The notes under the pieces are model-generated. The model was given only the letters and a program-made list of their open reading frames with translations. It was not told the origin of the DNA and did not search any database. The position numbers were made by a program, and so were the translations under genes. Shown one piece after another: positions 17,584 to 26,427 of a stretch of DNA of 64,000 nt. Position 1 is the first letter of the stretch. Each line of letters starts with the position of its first letter. Source of the stretch: Lysobacteraceae bacterium (GTDB lineage: Bacteria > Pseudomonadota > Gammaproteobacteria > Xanthomonadales > Xanthomonadaceae); contig JAEUPQ010000010.1 in NCBI GenBank assembly GCA_016789405.1, positions 80,251 through 144,250 of the forward strand. The letters are read 5' to 3'.

Positions 17584-18335
17584 TCGCCATCATCGCGGAA
17601 GACGAAAAGCCGCTGCGCGATGCGTTGCGCGCGATGCTGGGCATCGTCTGGCCGGAGCTCGATGTCGTGGCCGAATGTGAGGACGGCATCGCCGCGATGG
17701 AAGCCATCGCCGGCCATCGCCCCGATGTCTGCTTCCTCGACATCCGCATGCCCGGCGTGAGCGGGCTGGACGTGGCGCGCGCGGCGGTGGCGGCGAAATC
17801 GCAGGTGGTGTTCACCACGGCCTACGACGAGTACGCGGTGCGCGCCTTCGAAGCCGGCGCCGCCGACTACCTGCTCAAGCCGATCCAGCCCGAGCGTCTG
17901 GGCCGCGCCATCGAACGCCTGCGCGAGCGACTGGCCAGGCGCGGCGGTGGCGACGATGCCCTCGCGGAAGTCGATGCGCTCGAAGCCCGCCTGAAACCCA
18001 CCGGATCGCGACTGATCCGCTGGATCAGCGCCGCGGTCGGCGACAGCGTGCGCATGCTCGGCATCGACGAAGTGCTGTATTTCCAGGCGCAGGACAAGTA
18101 CGTGCGCGTGGTCACCGCCGATGGCGAGGCCATCATCCGCACGCCGATCAAGGACATCCTGGCGGGACTCGATCCGGAGACGTTCTGGCAGGTGCATCGC
18201 GGCACCGTGGTGCGCGTGTCGGCGATCGATCGCGTGCGCAAGGACGACCTCGGCAAGAGCGTGCTGACCCTGCGCGGGCGGCCGGATGCGCTGCCCGTGA
18301 GCGCGGCGTTCCTGCACCGCTTCAAGGGCATGTGA
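17580..18335 (+). CDS. LytTR-family response regulator
   Basis: The 251-aa protein has a receiver domain in residues 1-120: IIAEDE acidic pocket, phospho-Asp in VCFLDIRMPGVSG, Thr in VVFTTAYDEYAVRAFEAGAADYLLKP and the Lys. A LytTR DNA-binding domain in residues 145-250 follows (VLYFQAQDKYVRVVTADGEAII, FWQVHRGTVVRVSAIDRV). It overlaps the kinase gene by 4 bases (ATGA) and is the cognate regulator. Targets are not visible; no clear LytTR direct repeats were found next to it. Confidence 0.95.
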   Translation: MIAIIAEDEKPLRDALRAMLGIVWPELDVVAECEDGIAAMEAIAGHRPDVCFLDIRMPGVSGLDVARAAVAAKSQVVFTTAYDEYAVRAFEAGAADYLLKPIQPERLGRAIERLRERLARRGGGDDALAEVDALEARLKPTGSRLIRWISAAVGDSVRMLGIDEVLYFQAQDKYVRVVTADGEAIIRTPIKDILAGLDPETFWQVHRGTVVRVSAIDRVRKDDLGKSVLTLRGRPDALPVSAAFLHRFKGM

Positions 18336-18347
18336 GGCGGGCGGGTT

Positions 18348-19628
18348 TCAGCGCAGTGCCGGCCGCGTCGATTCCAGCGTGCCGTCGTTCGGTGCCGGTT
18401 CGACGCCGAGCAGTTTCGCGAGCAGCGGATAGACGTCGACGTTGTCGAACGCGGGCAGCGTGACGCCGCGCTTGAACGACGGCCCGGCCGCCACGAAGAC
18501 CGCACGCATCTCCGGTGCCTCCGGCGCGAAGCCGTGCTCGCCCTTCAGCGGGTTGGGCCACACCGGATTGCGACGTCCCTGCACGCGCCAGCCCACGTCG
18601 GACTGGCAAACGATCGGCGGAATGCGCGCATGCGTTCCGTAGCGCCACTGTCGCGGCAGGTCCTGCTTGCGCCAGCATTCGTAGACGTCGTGGCGACCGA
18701 CGAACGCACGCTCGACCTCGGCTTCCCGTCCCGGCTTCGGCTGCAGGCCGGTGAACAGCCCCCACCAGACGATGTCGTAGGCCGATCCATCGAGCCGCTC
18801 GTCGAGCAGGCGCATGCGCGTGCTCGGCACGTCGGCCATGCCGTGGTCGGACAGCACGATCAGATCGGTGCCGTCGCCCAGTCCGCGCGCGCGCAGGCCG
18901 GCGCGCAGCCGCGCCAGCGCACGGTCGATCCTGTGCAGCGCGCTCAGCGATTGCGGCGCCGCAGCGCCGTGCTCGTGCGCGGTGGCGTCGTACTGGTCGA
19001 AATACAGTGTCAGCAGGCGTGGCCTGGCATCGGTCGGCAGATCCAGCCAGTCCAGCACCTGGTCCACGCGCGCATCGGGCGCGAGGCTCTTGTCGAAAGG
19101 CACGTAATGCGCGGGTCGCTGTCCTGCGATTTCCGCTTCGGAGCCCGGCCAGAACATCGTCGCGGCGATGCCGCCCTGGCGTTGCAGCGTGACCCAGATC
19201 GGTTCGCCGCCCCACCATCGCCCGTCCTTCGCGCTGTCCTGCTTGGACAGGAACACGCCGAGGTCCGCATCGCGCATGTTGTTGTGCACGATGCCGTGGC
19301 GGTCCGGGCGCAGGCCGGTCACGAGCGTGTAGTGGTTCGGGAAGGTCAGCGTGGGGTAGCTCGGCGTCAGCCACCGGGCGTGAACGCCTTCCCCGGACAG
19401 GGCATCCAGCGTGGGCAGGGTGCCATTGCCCAGCATCGAGGCCGGCAGGCCGTCGATCGACACCAGGATGACGTGGCGCGAGGCCGGCGTCGGCGAGCGG
19501 TCGCGCTGCGGGGCCGCGCAGGCGGACAACTGCACGACCAGTACAAGGAGGGCGAGGAGGGCGGTGCGTCGCGTGCTGCACGCGGCAAGGATCGCCGCCA
19601 AGGCACGCAAATTCGAATCGGCAGGCAT
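18348..19628 (-). CDS. Lipoprotein ectonucleotide pyrophosphatase/phosphodiesterase family protein
   Basis: The 426-aa alkaline-phosphatase-fold enzyme begins with a lipoprotein signal (LLALLVLVVQLSAC, Cys about 37), so it is membrane-anchored outside the cytoplasm. Active-site features: VILVSIDGLPASML (metal Asp), the Thr nucleophile in YPTLTFPNHYTLVTGLRPDRHGI, FDQYDATAHEHG and VLSDHGMADV. These match NPP enzymes that cleave nucleotide or phospholipid phosphodiesters. A conserved tail includes ARIPPIVCQSDVGW and EMRAVFVAAGPSFKRG. Convergent with the LytTR gene. Confidence 0.92.
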   Translation of the reverse strand: MPADSNLRALAAILAACSTRRTALLALLVLVVQLSACAAPQRDRSPTPASRHVILVSIDGLPASMLGNGTLPTLDALSGEGVHARWLTPSYPTLTFPNHYTLVTGLRPDRHGIVHNNMRDADLGVFLSKQDSAKDGRWWGGEPIWVTLQRQGGIAATMFWPGSEAEIAGQRPAHYVPFDKSLAPDARVDQVLDWLDLPTDARPRLLTLYFDQYDATAHEHGAAAPQSLSALHRIDRALARLRAGLRARGLGDGTDLIVLSDHGMADVPSTRMRLLDERLDGSAYDIVWWGLFTGLQPKPGREAEVERAFVGRHDVYECWRKQDLPRQWRYGTHARIPPIVCQSDVGWRVQGRRNPVWPNPLKGEHGFAPEAPEMRAVFVAAGPSFKRGVTLPAFDNVDVYPLLAKLLGVEPAPNDGTLESTRPALR

Positions 19629-19682
19629 GACCGATCATAGCCTCCAATCCATGTCATTTGATGCGCACCCGGAGGTGCAGGC

Positions 19683-20216
19683 ATGACGTGCACAAGGCTG
19701 TGGTTGGTCGCGACGATCGGCGTGCTGGGCATGCAGCCCGTGCCGCAGTCGCGCGCGGGTGGTTTCTCCATCGACGAATGCGCGGTCTGGACCCGCGAGC
19801 TGAGTTTCGCGGCCACGGTGGCCCGCCACGATGCCGAAGCCTTCGCCGGACACCTCGAGCCCGACGCCGTGTTCGGCGCCGGCAGCCAGGCCCGCACCCG
19901 GGGGCGCGAGGCCATCGTCGAGCGCTGGCGGCGGATCATCGAAGGCAAGCAGGTGACCATCGAGTGGTACCCCACCCGCACCACCGTCGGCGGCGTGGAC
20001 GGCATCGCCTGGTCGGAAGGCCCGGCGCTGGTGGTCACCGAACCGGGCACCCCGGACGAGGCCTATCGTCTCGGCCGCTTCCGGTCCGTGTGGCGCCGTG
20101 GCGACGATGGCACCTGGCGCGTGCTGTTCGACGATGGCGACGAGGCCCGGCCAGCCACCGCAGACGAGGCCCGAGCCTTCAGGGCAGGGCGCCGGGACAG
20201 CTGTCCATCGGACTGA
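19683..20216 (+). CDS. Secreted SnoaL/NTF2-like (DUF4440-type) protein
   Basis: The 177-aa protein has a signal peptide (LWLVATIGVLGMQPVPQSRAGG). An NTF2-like cone fold domain follows: ELSFAATVARHDAEAFAGHLEPDAVFG, TRGREAIVERWRRII, and WRRGDDGTWRVLFDDGDEA at the end. Such proteins bind small ligands; catalysis cannot be judged. CGGAGGTG lies just before the ATG. It is divergent from the NPP gene, with only 54 bases between starts, so the promoters overlap. Confidence 0.82.
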   Translation: MTCTRLWLVATIGVLGMQPVPQSRAGGFSIDECAVWTRELSFAATVARHDAEAFAGHLEPDAVFGAGSQARTRGREAIVERWRRIIEGKQVTIEWYPTRTTVGGVDGIAWSEGPALVVTEPGTPDEAYRLGRFRSVWRRGDDGTWRVLFDDGDEARPATADEARAFRAGRRDSCPSD

Positions 20217-20341
20217 GGCTCGCTTCCGCTGAACCCCGGTCCCGCTGAACCCGCGCGCCCGCTGAACCACCGCCGGCGTGTTCATGCACGTGGACCGGCC
20301 TCGCGTTATGGTGTCCGCATTCCACGTCAGGAGCTGCCGTC

Positions 20342-20704
20342 ATGATCCGTTCCCTCGCCATCACGTCCGCATCCATCGCACTCCTGATCGCGTCCGCCGC
20401 CGCGTCGGCGCAGACCCCGGCCCCGGACGCCGCACCGCAGTCCCAGGCCCCCGACATGGTCGTCACTGGTCAGACCGACCAGTCCGAGAAGGCCGAGCAG
20501 GGTGACCGCGACATGCGTTCCCGCACCTGCCTGCGCAGCACCGGTTCGTTCATCGTGGCCTCGCACAACGCGCGTGCCAGCAAATCCGGCAAGCCGCAGC
20601 GTTGCGCTGGTTCCGGTCGTGTCTACACCCGCAGCGACCTCGACAGCACGGGGCATACCAATATCGTCGATGCCCTGCGCATGCTCGATACCTCGATCCG
20701 CTGA
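20342..20704 (+). CDS. Small secreted hypothetical protein
   Basis: The 120-aa protein has a clean signal peptide (SLAITSASIALLIASAAASAQTPAP). A mature part follows with two cysteines (RTCLRST and QRCAGSG, a possible disulfide) and the end YTRSDLDSTGHTNIVDALRMLD. Similar small periplasmic proteins are frequent in Xanthomonadaceae; the function is unknown. Followed directly by a terminator. Confidence 0.72.
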   Translation: MIRSLAITSASIALLIASAAASAQTPAPDAAPQSQAPDMVVTGQTDQSEKAEQGDRDMRSRTCLRSTGSFIVASHNARASKSGKPQRCAGSGRVYTRSDLDSTGHTNIVDALRMLDTSIR

Positions 20705-20725
20705 CTCCCGCTTTCCTCGACACCG

Positions 20726-20759
20726 AACGCCCGGCCTCGCGCCGGGCGTTTCGTTTTTT
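20726..20759 (+). terminator. Rho-independent terminator
   Basis: AACGCCCGGC-CTCGC-GCCGGGCGTT hairpin is followed by TCGTTTTTT. It ends the gene at 20342-20704, just before the convergent ogt gene. Confidence 0.88.
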
Positions 20760-20766
20760 GCTGGGC

Positions 20767-21291
20767 TCAGTCGAACAACCCCAGGGTCCGCTTCGACACC
20801 GGCAGTGCCCCTTCCAGCCGCAGCAGCGCTTCCTTGATCGGCAAGCCACCACCGAATCCCGTCAGGCTGCCGTCCGCACCGATCACCCGATGGCAGGGCA
20901 GCACGATCGGCAGCGGATTGCGGCCATTCGCCGCGCCCACCGCGCGCATCGCATCGGGCTTGCCGATCGCGCGCGCCAGTTCGCCGTAGCTCCAGGTCAC
21001 GCCGAACGGAATCGTCGCAAGCGTCCGCCACACCTCGATCTGGAACGCCGTGCCGCGCGGCGCCAGCGGCAGGTCGAAATCGCGACGCGCGCCATCGAAG
21101 TATTCGCGCAGCTGCTGCGAGGTCATCGCCAGGATGTCCGCCGCCGCGCCTTCCGCGCCCGGCACCCAGCCCGCGCGATCCACGGGATGCCGGTTGCTCG
21201 GGAATTCGATGTGGCGCAGGCCCTCGGCATCGGCGGCCAGCACCAGCGTGCCGATCGGCGTGTCCAGCGTTTCCATGTAGAGCGTCTTCAT
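20767..21291 (-). CDS. ogt: Methylated-DNA--protein-cysteine methyltransferase
   Basis: The 174-aa protein removes O6-alkyl groups from guanine by self-alkylation. The active-site motif is [23 protein letters not shown], with acceptor Cys in PCHR. The helix-turn-helix region is [44 protein letters not shown]. The start ATG overlaps the AdaA-AlkA stop by 4 bases, so the two repair genes are one operon. The N-terminus ([16 protein letters not shown]) is Ogt-like. Confidence 0.96.
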   Translation of the reverse strand: MKTLYMETLDTPIGTLVLAADAEGLRHIEFPSNRHPVDRAGWVPGAEGAAADILAMTSQQLREYFDGARRDFDLPLAPRGTAFQIEVWRTLATIPFGVTWSYGELARAIGKPDAMRAVGAANGRNPLPIVLPCHRVIGADGSLTGFGGGLPIKEALLRLEGALPVSKRTLGLFD

Positions 21292-22811
21292 GCGGCAACG
21301 TGTCCTGCAAGGTCGGCGGGAAGATGCCACAGGTGCAGCACCGCATACGCGCGCCACGGCCGCCACGCCTGCGAGCGCGCCTCGGTCGCGCGCTCGGTCA
21401 GGCGCGCCACGCCCTGCGCCACGCCGAGGCGCTGCTGCAGCACCAGGTCGCCGGCGGGGAAGGCATCGGGCATCGCCATGCCGCGCATCGCGATGTACTG
21501 CGCCGTCCACGGGCCGATGCCCGGCAGCGCGACCGCGCGTTCGACGAACTCCTCCAGCCGCTGCCCGCCCGCGAACGACAGCCGGCCCTCGGCCACGGCG
21601 GCGGACACCGTGCGGATCGTCGCCGCCCGCGCCTTCGGCAGGCCCACGTCTTCCAGCGTCGCATCGCGCAGCGTCTCGGGCGACGGGAACGCGCGATCCA
21701 ATCCTTCCGGCGCGTCGGCCGGCATCCGCAGCGGCGTGCCCCAGCGCTCGACGATGCGCCGCGCGAACGTGGTCGCGCCGGCCACGCTGATCTGCTGGCC
21801 CAGCACCGCGCGCACCGCCAGCTCGAAGCCCTCCCAGCCGCAGGGCACGCGCAGGCCGGGGTGCAGATCCAGCGCGCGTGCGAGCAGCGGATCCTGCGCC
21901 AGCGTGTCGCGGATCGCACGCGGATCGGCATCGAGATCGAACAGCCGCCGCACGCGCCGCACCACATCAGGGATCATTTGCGGCGCCACGCCGCCGATCT
22001 CCAGCGACAGTTCCGGCTTGCCCTCGATCGCACACACGCGGATCCAGCCCGCGCTGCCATCCGCGCCTGTACCGGGATTGGGAATCGCGCGCTCGTAGCG
22101 ATCCGCGCCCACATGCTCGATGCCCGGGATCGCGCGCTTCGCGATGAACGCGAGCAGCAGCGGGAAGTCCAGCGGCGGCCGATAGCCCAATCGCAGCCGC
22201 AGCGTGCCCAGCGGCAGGGCCTCAGCGGACTTCTGCCGGCGGATCGCGCTCGGCGCCATCCCGCAGCCCTCGCGGAACGCCGCATTGAAGCGGCGGATGC
22301 TGTTGTAACCCGCCGCCAGCGCCACATCGGTCACCGGCAGCACGGTTTCCGTCAGCAGTTGTTTCGCCAGCAGCAGGCGCCGCGTCGCATGCACCGCATG
22401 CGGCGTCGCGCCCACCTGGGCCACGAACACCCGCTGCAGCTGCCGCGCGCTCAGGCCCACCCGCGCCGCCAGCGCATCCACGCTCTCGTCCTGCAGCGCA
22501 CCTTCCGCGATCAGCGCCAGCGCCCGCCGCACGCTGTCCTCGCGTACCTGCGCGAAGGCATCCGGCGACAGCTCCGGTCGGCAGCGCAGGCACGGCCGAT
22601 ACCCCGCCGCCGTCGCCGACGCCGCATTGGGGTGGAAGGTGATGTTCTCCCGCCTCGGCGGCGGCGCCGGGCACACCGGCCGGCAATAGATCCCCGTGCT
22701 GCGCACCGCGATGAAGAACACCCCGTCGAAGCGATGGTCCTTCGCCGCCATGGCGCGCAGGCAGACATCGCGGGGCGGCAGGGCAGGGTGGTGGTCGTGG
22801 GCGGTGATCAT
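21288..22811 (-). CDS. alkA: AdaA-AlkA fusion: methyl-sensing regulator plus DNA-3-methyladenine glycosylase II
   Basis: The 507-aa protein has three parts. Residues 1-95 form an Ada zinc-Cys domain ([28 protein letters not shown]) that takes methyl groups from phosphotriesters. An AraC-type helix-turn-helix follows at about 95-195. An AlkA glycosylase follows to the end, with helix-hairpin-helix [16 protein letters not shown] and catalytic Asp in [10 protein letters not shown]. It excises alkylated bases and probably regulates its own operon with ogt. This fusion is well known in proteobacteria and actinobacteria. Confidence 0.95.
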   Translation of the reverse strand: MITAHDHHPALPPRDVCLRAMAAKDHRFDGVFFIAVRSTGIYCRPVCPAPPPRRENITFHPNAASATAAGYRPCLRCRPELSPDAFAQVREDSVRRALALIAEGALQDESVDALAARVGLSARQLQRVFVAQVGATPHAVHATRRLLLAKQLLTETVLPVTDVALAAGYNSIRRFNAAFREGCGMAPSAIRRQKSAEALPLGTLRLRLGYRPPLDFPLLLAFIAKRAIPGIEHVGADRYERAIPNPGTGADGSAGWIRVCAIEGKPELSLEIGGVAPQMIPDVVRRVRRLFDLDADPRAIRDTLAQDPLLARALDLHPGLRVPCGWEGFELAVRAVLGQQISVAGATTFARRIVERWGTPLRMPADAPEGLDRAFPSPETLRDATLEDVGLPKARAATIRTVSAAVAEGRLSFAGGQRLEEFVERAVALPGIGPWTAQYIAMRGMAMPDAFPAGDLVLQQRLGVAQGVARLTERATEARSQAWRPWRAYAVLHLWHLPADLAGHVAA

Positions 22812-23486
22812 GGGGATAGCGTAGACCAGCGAGCCGGAGGTGACTGGCCGTTTTCGGACGTGGGTGTTGAGGGCTTTCCTGTATCCCTTCGTCCTGTCAT
22901 CCCGAGCGCAGCGAGGGACCTGCTTTTGAAAGTCGAGGCTGGCTCGGTGGAATCAGATCGGGATCAGTTCGGGATCACTTGATGGCGAGCGTTGCACACG
23001 AAGCCGATCCGGGTGTTTCGTAGGGCGGGTCTTGGACCCGCCGCTGGCGGAGCGGGTGGAATGCGAGGTGTGGGGAGGGTGAAGGATTGGGGGCACGTCG
23101 ACCCTGTCATTTCTGACAGATCATTCGTCTTCTATCCACGATCATCAGTCATCGGATAAACAGCCTGCATGCCTAGAAGCAGTCGGAATGGATATCGCGG
23201 CGAAGTGTCCTTCGTCGATCCGTGTTGTGGAGAAACGGCAGGCAATGGCTGCCATCCTGCAGTCAAGTCATCAGAGTCGCGAGAACTTGCATTCGTTCGA
23301 TATCACGGCAATCTTGCGGCGATAAGAGATATCGGGGTGCCTGTGCCGGATATGCAGGCCACCTCATCTGGTGCGCGGCGATCTGACTCCTCCCATCTTG
23401 TTGATTTACCAGCGGCTCGAGAATTGACCGCTCCGGAAAAGCTATGGCAGCCTCGGTGTTATGCCCCAATTTGGGGTCTACTTGTA
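22812..23486. other. Gene-free stretch before the cassette array, with a REP-like unit
   Basis: No supported gene is present. It contains a TGTCATCCCGAGCGCAGCGA unit (about 22897-22916) of the kind scattered in related genomes. A REP-like inverted repeat, GGCGGGTC-TTG-GACCCGCC, lies at about 23026-23044. GC content falls after about 23100. Two plus-strand core-site-like heptamers, GTTATGC (23458) and GTTAGCC (23487), end the stretch. No integron integrase or readable remnant was found on either strand. Confidence 0.6.
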
Positions 23487-23493
23487 GTTAGCC
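23458..23493 (+). other. Possible attI-like site at the head of the cassette array
   Basis: Two direct heptamers of the integron core type, GTTATGC (23458-23464) and GTTAGCC (23487-23493), are 29 bases apart. This resembles the spacing of direct repeat and core site in class 1 attI. The second is the true left boundary of cassette 1, because it is the reverse complement of that cassette's own R'' GGCTAAC at 24362. An attI identity is tentative because no integrase gene is adjacent. Confidence 0.35.
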
Positions 23494-23509
23494 CGCAGGA
23501 GCAAGCTTC

Positions 23510-24367
23510 GTGCACTTCTTCTACCTAGACGAATCAGGCGATACAGGCGCGAACCTGGCGGACCAGCATCAGCCGATATTTGTTCTTGGTGGAATCAGCG
23601 TGCGCGATGAGGGCTGGAACACCACTCAAGAGCATCTAGCCCAGATTGTCTCCGACTACTTCGGCGGCGACACGCCGGACGGCTTTGAGCTGCACTCGAA
23701 GGAACTTCTTTCCCCTGCGGGTGACGGGCCATTTGCCGGCCATGAGCTTCAACGGCGCTGCGACCTTGCCCTTCGCTTGCTCGGCCTTCTGTCGGAGCGC
23801 GCTCATGGGGTGCACTACCTCGCAATTGATAAACAGGCTCTTGCCGCGGCGAATCATGACGCACCGGTTCCATATGGCTCAGACCAGCCATACCCCATTG
23901 GCTTTGACTATTTGATTACCTATATCAACTGGTACGTCCGTGAGCGACTTGGAGTATCCGCGCGGGGCATGGTCATACTTGACCAGAAGGACCAACACCA
24001 CGACCTGATTGAACAGCTAATGCACGAGCGTCGTTTCGGTGGGGCGGCAGCCCACCGCGTCAAGTGGGTAGTGGAGTTTAGCTACTCCGTGGACTCTCAG
24101 CGGAACCCGATGGTGCAACTTTCAGATCTTGTCATCTACTGCACCAAGCGGTTCATTGAGATCGAGAAGGGCCGCAGAGACAATTGGTCTCAGAACGCAA
24201 AGAACTTCTATGCACGTTGCTACTCAATCATTCGCGAGCGGGTCGCCCGTACCGCACTAGTTGAACGCAATGGCCGCAACATGGATCGGCTGAACGCCTT
24301 CATTACTACTATTAGGGCGGAGCCAAGAATGCAGTGGCGGAGGCACTATGACCTGGCCGCGGGCTAA
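23510..24367 (+). CDS. DUF3800 family protein (cassette 1)
   Basis: The 285-aa protein starts FYLDESGDTG and continues IFVLGGISV, the DUF3800 hallmark. Further family features are VILDQKDQHHDLIEQL in the middle and MVQLSDLVIYCTKRFIE near the end. The family has an RNase-H-like set of acidic residues and occurs often in mobile elements and defence contexts; activity is unproven. The GTG start at 23510 has AGGAG ahead of it and lies 22 bases inside the cassette. It fills a complete integron cassette (23488-24415). GC is visibly lower than in flanking genes. Confidence 0.88.
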   Translation: MHFFYLDESGDTGANLADQHQPIFVLGGISVRDEGWNTTQEHLAQIVSDYFGGDTPDGFELHSKELLSPAGDGPFAGHELQRRCDLALRLLGLLSERAHGVHYLAIDKQALAAANHDAPVPYGSDQPYPIGFDYLITYINWYVRERLGVSARGMVILDQKDQHHDLIEQLMHERRFGGAAAHRVKWVVEFSYSVDSQRNPMVQLSDLVIYCTKRFIEIEKGRRDNWSQNAKNFYARCYSIIRERVARTALVERNGRNMDRLNAFITTIRAEPRMQWRRHYDLAAG

Positions 24368-24421
24368 CAGTTCATTCAAGCCGACGCCGCTTCGCGGCGC
24401 GGCTTAATTCAAGCGTTAGCC
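24362..24421 (+). repeat. attC site 1
   Basis: The 60-base site has R'' GGCTAAC at 24362, L'' CAAGCCG, an unpaired A, a CGCCGC-TTCG-GCGG(CG) stem, L' CGGCTT and R' GTTAGCC at 24415. This is the folded-hairpin layout of Xanthomonas-type integron attC sites. Confidence 0.93.
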
Positions 24422-24436
24422 CGCAGAGGAGATCAC

Positions 24437-24736
24437 ATGGCAACCGTTGTAATCCGCAACCCGAACGACGACCGCCAAATCGCTCTCTACGAGTTCGTGT
24501 ATTCGCATGCGAGCTGTCCGTCCGGGGCCGAAGCCATGAAGTGGTCGCGCGAGCAAGTCAACGACATCGTGTCGCTTACCTGTGTGTGTGGCCTAGAGGT
24601 TTCCTTCCCACAGTTCGGGCCTGCGGCGAGCGCCATAGCAGACGTCTCAATCGACGGAGATAGTAGAGAACTCCCTGCTGGCTCCTTTGAGTCGTCGCTA
24701 AAAAAATCCGTTGTTATTGCAGCTGCTGCGGGCTAA
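24437..24736 (+). CDS. Hypothetical protein with possible zinc-binding cysteines (cassette 2)
   Basis: The 99-aa protein has cysteines in SHASCPSGAE and SLTCVCGLEVSFP, which could bind a metal. It has no signal peptide or membrane helix. It is the only gene of cassette 2 (24416-24783). GAGGAG precedes the ATG by 6 bases, and its stop TAA is formed by the attC R'' sequence, as is common in cassettes. No family is recognised. Confidence 0.7.
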   Translation: MATVVIRNPNDDRQIALYEFVYSHASCPSGAEAMKWSREQVNDIVSLTCVCGLEVSFPQFGPAASAIADVSIDGDSRELPAGSFESSLKKSVVIAAAAG

Positions 24737-24789
24737 CAATTCGCCAAGCCGACGCCGCTGCGCGGCGCGGCTTAACTCAGGTGTTAGAC
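24731..24789 (+). repeat. attC site 2
   Basis: The 59-base site runs from R'' GGCTAAC (24731) to R' GTTAGAC (24783). The arms CCAAGCCG and CGGCTTAA enclose a GCCGC-TGC-GCGGC hairpin. It is nearly identical to site 1. Confidence 0.93.
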
Positions 24790-24792
24790 GGC

Positions 24793-25758
24793 ATGAGTGA
24801 CACTACCGATAGCGTCCGACGTCAGGTCTTCGGGGAAACCATGAGGCGGCTGGCCGCCAACCACGAGCGATGCTATGCGCCAGGAGACACGTGTCGCAGT
24901 CCGCCGATTCGCGCGCACTCAGTACAGAACTCCCGCATCCTGGAAGCCATACAAGAGCACGGCCACGTTGTCATGCCGAGATTGCACCTCACATTCTCCT
25001 CCGCACCACAGCTTTCATTTCAGCGCGTCGGTCGAAACCATGCGACGACATTTCATGGAATGTGCAACGCGCACGACACTGAGTACTTCTCTCCTGTAGA
25101 AACAGCGGACATCGACCATAGCAATGAAAATCATCTGTTTCTACTCTCGTATCGCGCTGTGCTGAAAGAAGTGCATGCAACAGCAAAGACCGCAATCGAC
25201 ACGCAAAGTGCCTATCGTGCCGGCGTCGAGCGAGGGCTATATCCGGGCGATGTACCCTCGGCTCCCGGCATGCTTGCCGTAGAGCATATGATGCTTGCCT
25301 ATATGACTCACATGCACAAGCTGACGTACGACGCGGCGCTCGTCTCTCAGAATTGGGGCGTCTTGCGCCACACAGTTCTGGATGTTGGCGCTCCGCCGTC
25401 ATTGGTTGCAAACTCACTATTCTCTACCGGCGGCTGGAGCGAGGAAACAGACTCGATCACTTACGCAACCCTCAACGTTTACCCGAGCCAAGGCAATACG
25501 TGGGCGGTGTTGTCTTACCTTGCAGAGCACGAAAGTGCCGCTCTCGCATTTCTGCAGCCTGTGATCGGCGCGGAAAGCTTGCCTTCCGCGCTCTCGAAAC
25601 TAGTCCTCAAAAAGTGTGAGAACTTTGCTCTGAAGCCTTCCCTGTACGAGTCGTTCCCCGCCGAAAAGCGACGTGTATGTGAAGAGTACTTCGTTCGGAA
25701 CATGGGCGGCGAGGAGTTCGAGCCTCATGACACCTCTATGCTGTCGTTGTTTCAATAG
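24793..25758 (+). CDS. Hypothetical Cys/His-rich protein (cassette 3)
   Basis: The 321-aa protein has spaced Cys/His residues near the N-terminus: CYAPGDTCRSPPIRAHSVQNS, then FHGMCNAHDTEYFSPVE. This could be a zinc site or degenerate HNH-like centre. The rest is mostly helical (AVEHMMLAYMTHMHKLTYDAAL) and has no recognised domain. Start ATG 24793 is used because the upstream GTG 24781 lies inside attC 2. It occupies cassette 3 alone (24784-25818). GC is low for the window. Function is unknown. Confidence 0.75.
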   Translation: MSDTTDSVRRQVFGETMRRLAANHERCYAPGDTCRSPPIRAHSVQNSRILEAIQEHGHVVMPRLHLTFSSAPQLSFQRVGRNHATTFHGMCNAHDTEYFSPVETADIDHSNENHLFLLSYRAVLKEVHATAKTAIDTQSAYRAGVERGLYPGDVPSAPGMLAVEHMMLAYMTHMHKLTYDAALVSQNWGVLRHTVLDVGAPPSLVANSLFSTGGWSEETDSITYATLNVYPSQGNTWAVLSYLAEHESAALAFLQPVIGAESLPSALSKLVLKKCENFALKPSLYESFPAEKRRVCEEYFVRNMGGEEFEPHDTSMLSLFQ

Positions 25759-25764
25759 AATGCC

Positions 25765-25824
25765 GTCTAACTATTCGTCCAAGCCGACGCCGCTTCGCGG
25801 CGCGGTTTAATTCAGTTGTTATGC
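25765..25824 (+). repeat. attC site 3
   Basis: The 60-base site runs from R'' GTCTAAC (25765), an exact complement of that cassette's left core GTTAGAC, to R' GTTATGC (25818). It has the same AAGCCG-A-CGCCGC stem as sites 1 and 2, with one changed L' base (CGGTTTAA). Confidence 0.92.
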
Positions 25825-25848
25825 GCCCATCAAAGGAACAATGAGAGT

Positions 25849-26427
25849 ATGGAAAAACTGAAAGACAATTGGATTCGTTTTGCATACGTTTTCGTATCAG
25901 TGGCAGTCGCCATCGCGGCATCACGATATAAATCAGATGTATTGGCTAGCACGGACTCTTTAAATGAGTTCTCTTATGTTGGTACTGTGGCAACAGTAAT
26001 CGGCTTAATAATTGCCGCTTCCGAGGTTGTTCATAGCCTGCGTGTTTCGATCGCAATTCGTAAAGAAGCGAACAAGCTATTCAGCGCTGCCAAAGCACTA
26101 GATGGCGCATCATCAATTAGTGAGTGCCTTTCATCACTAGACGAAGTTGGCCGTCTCATTTCAAGCGAGGACTATGAGTTCTCTCTCAGATGCTTTCAGC
26201 ACTTTAGACGGACATACGCACGTGTTCCTGGAAATGGCGCAGAGATAGTCGCAATCGACACGCAGCTGAATGATATAGAGCTTGGCTTACACCAAGCCGT
26301 TCATACGCGGCCGCAAGCTCCGTTGGAAAAGAAGAAGAGAATCGCTCTTTCAAAAGGCATTCTAAGCATCAAGGAAAGTCTTGAAAAAATTAATCCAGTA
26401 AGGGGATCTGTATATGCTTCCAACTAA
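25849..26427 (+). CDS. Two-pass membrane protein of a bicistronic cassette (cassette 4)
   Basis: The 192-aa protein has two N-terminal membrane helices (IRFAYVFVSVAVAIAA and VATVIGLIIAASEVVHS). A helical cytosolic domain of about 130 residues follows (LFSAAKALDGASSISECL, ISSEDYEFSLRCFQHFRR, KKRIALSKGILSIKESLEKI). Start ATG 25849 has AAAGGA upstream; TTG 25816 lies in attC 3 and is rejected. It overlaps the next gene by 14 bases, which suggests a two-component module. It is clearly AT-richer than the surrounding chromosome. No family is recognised. Confidence 0.75.
   Translation: MEKLKDNWIRFAYVFVSVAVAIAASRYKSDVLASTDSLNEFSYVGTVATVIGLIIAASEVVHSLRVSIAIRKEANKLFSAAKALDGASSISECLSSLDEVGRLISSEDYEFSLRCFQHFRRTYARVPGNGAEIVAIDTQLNDIELGLHQAVHTRPQAPLEKKKRIALSKGILSIKESLEKINPVRGSVYASN

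Noticed and set aside
23169..23528. A 119-codon frame running into cassette 1
   Set aside because: No ribosome-binding site or family, and it crosses the left core site and the start of the DUF3800 gene.
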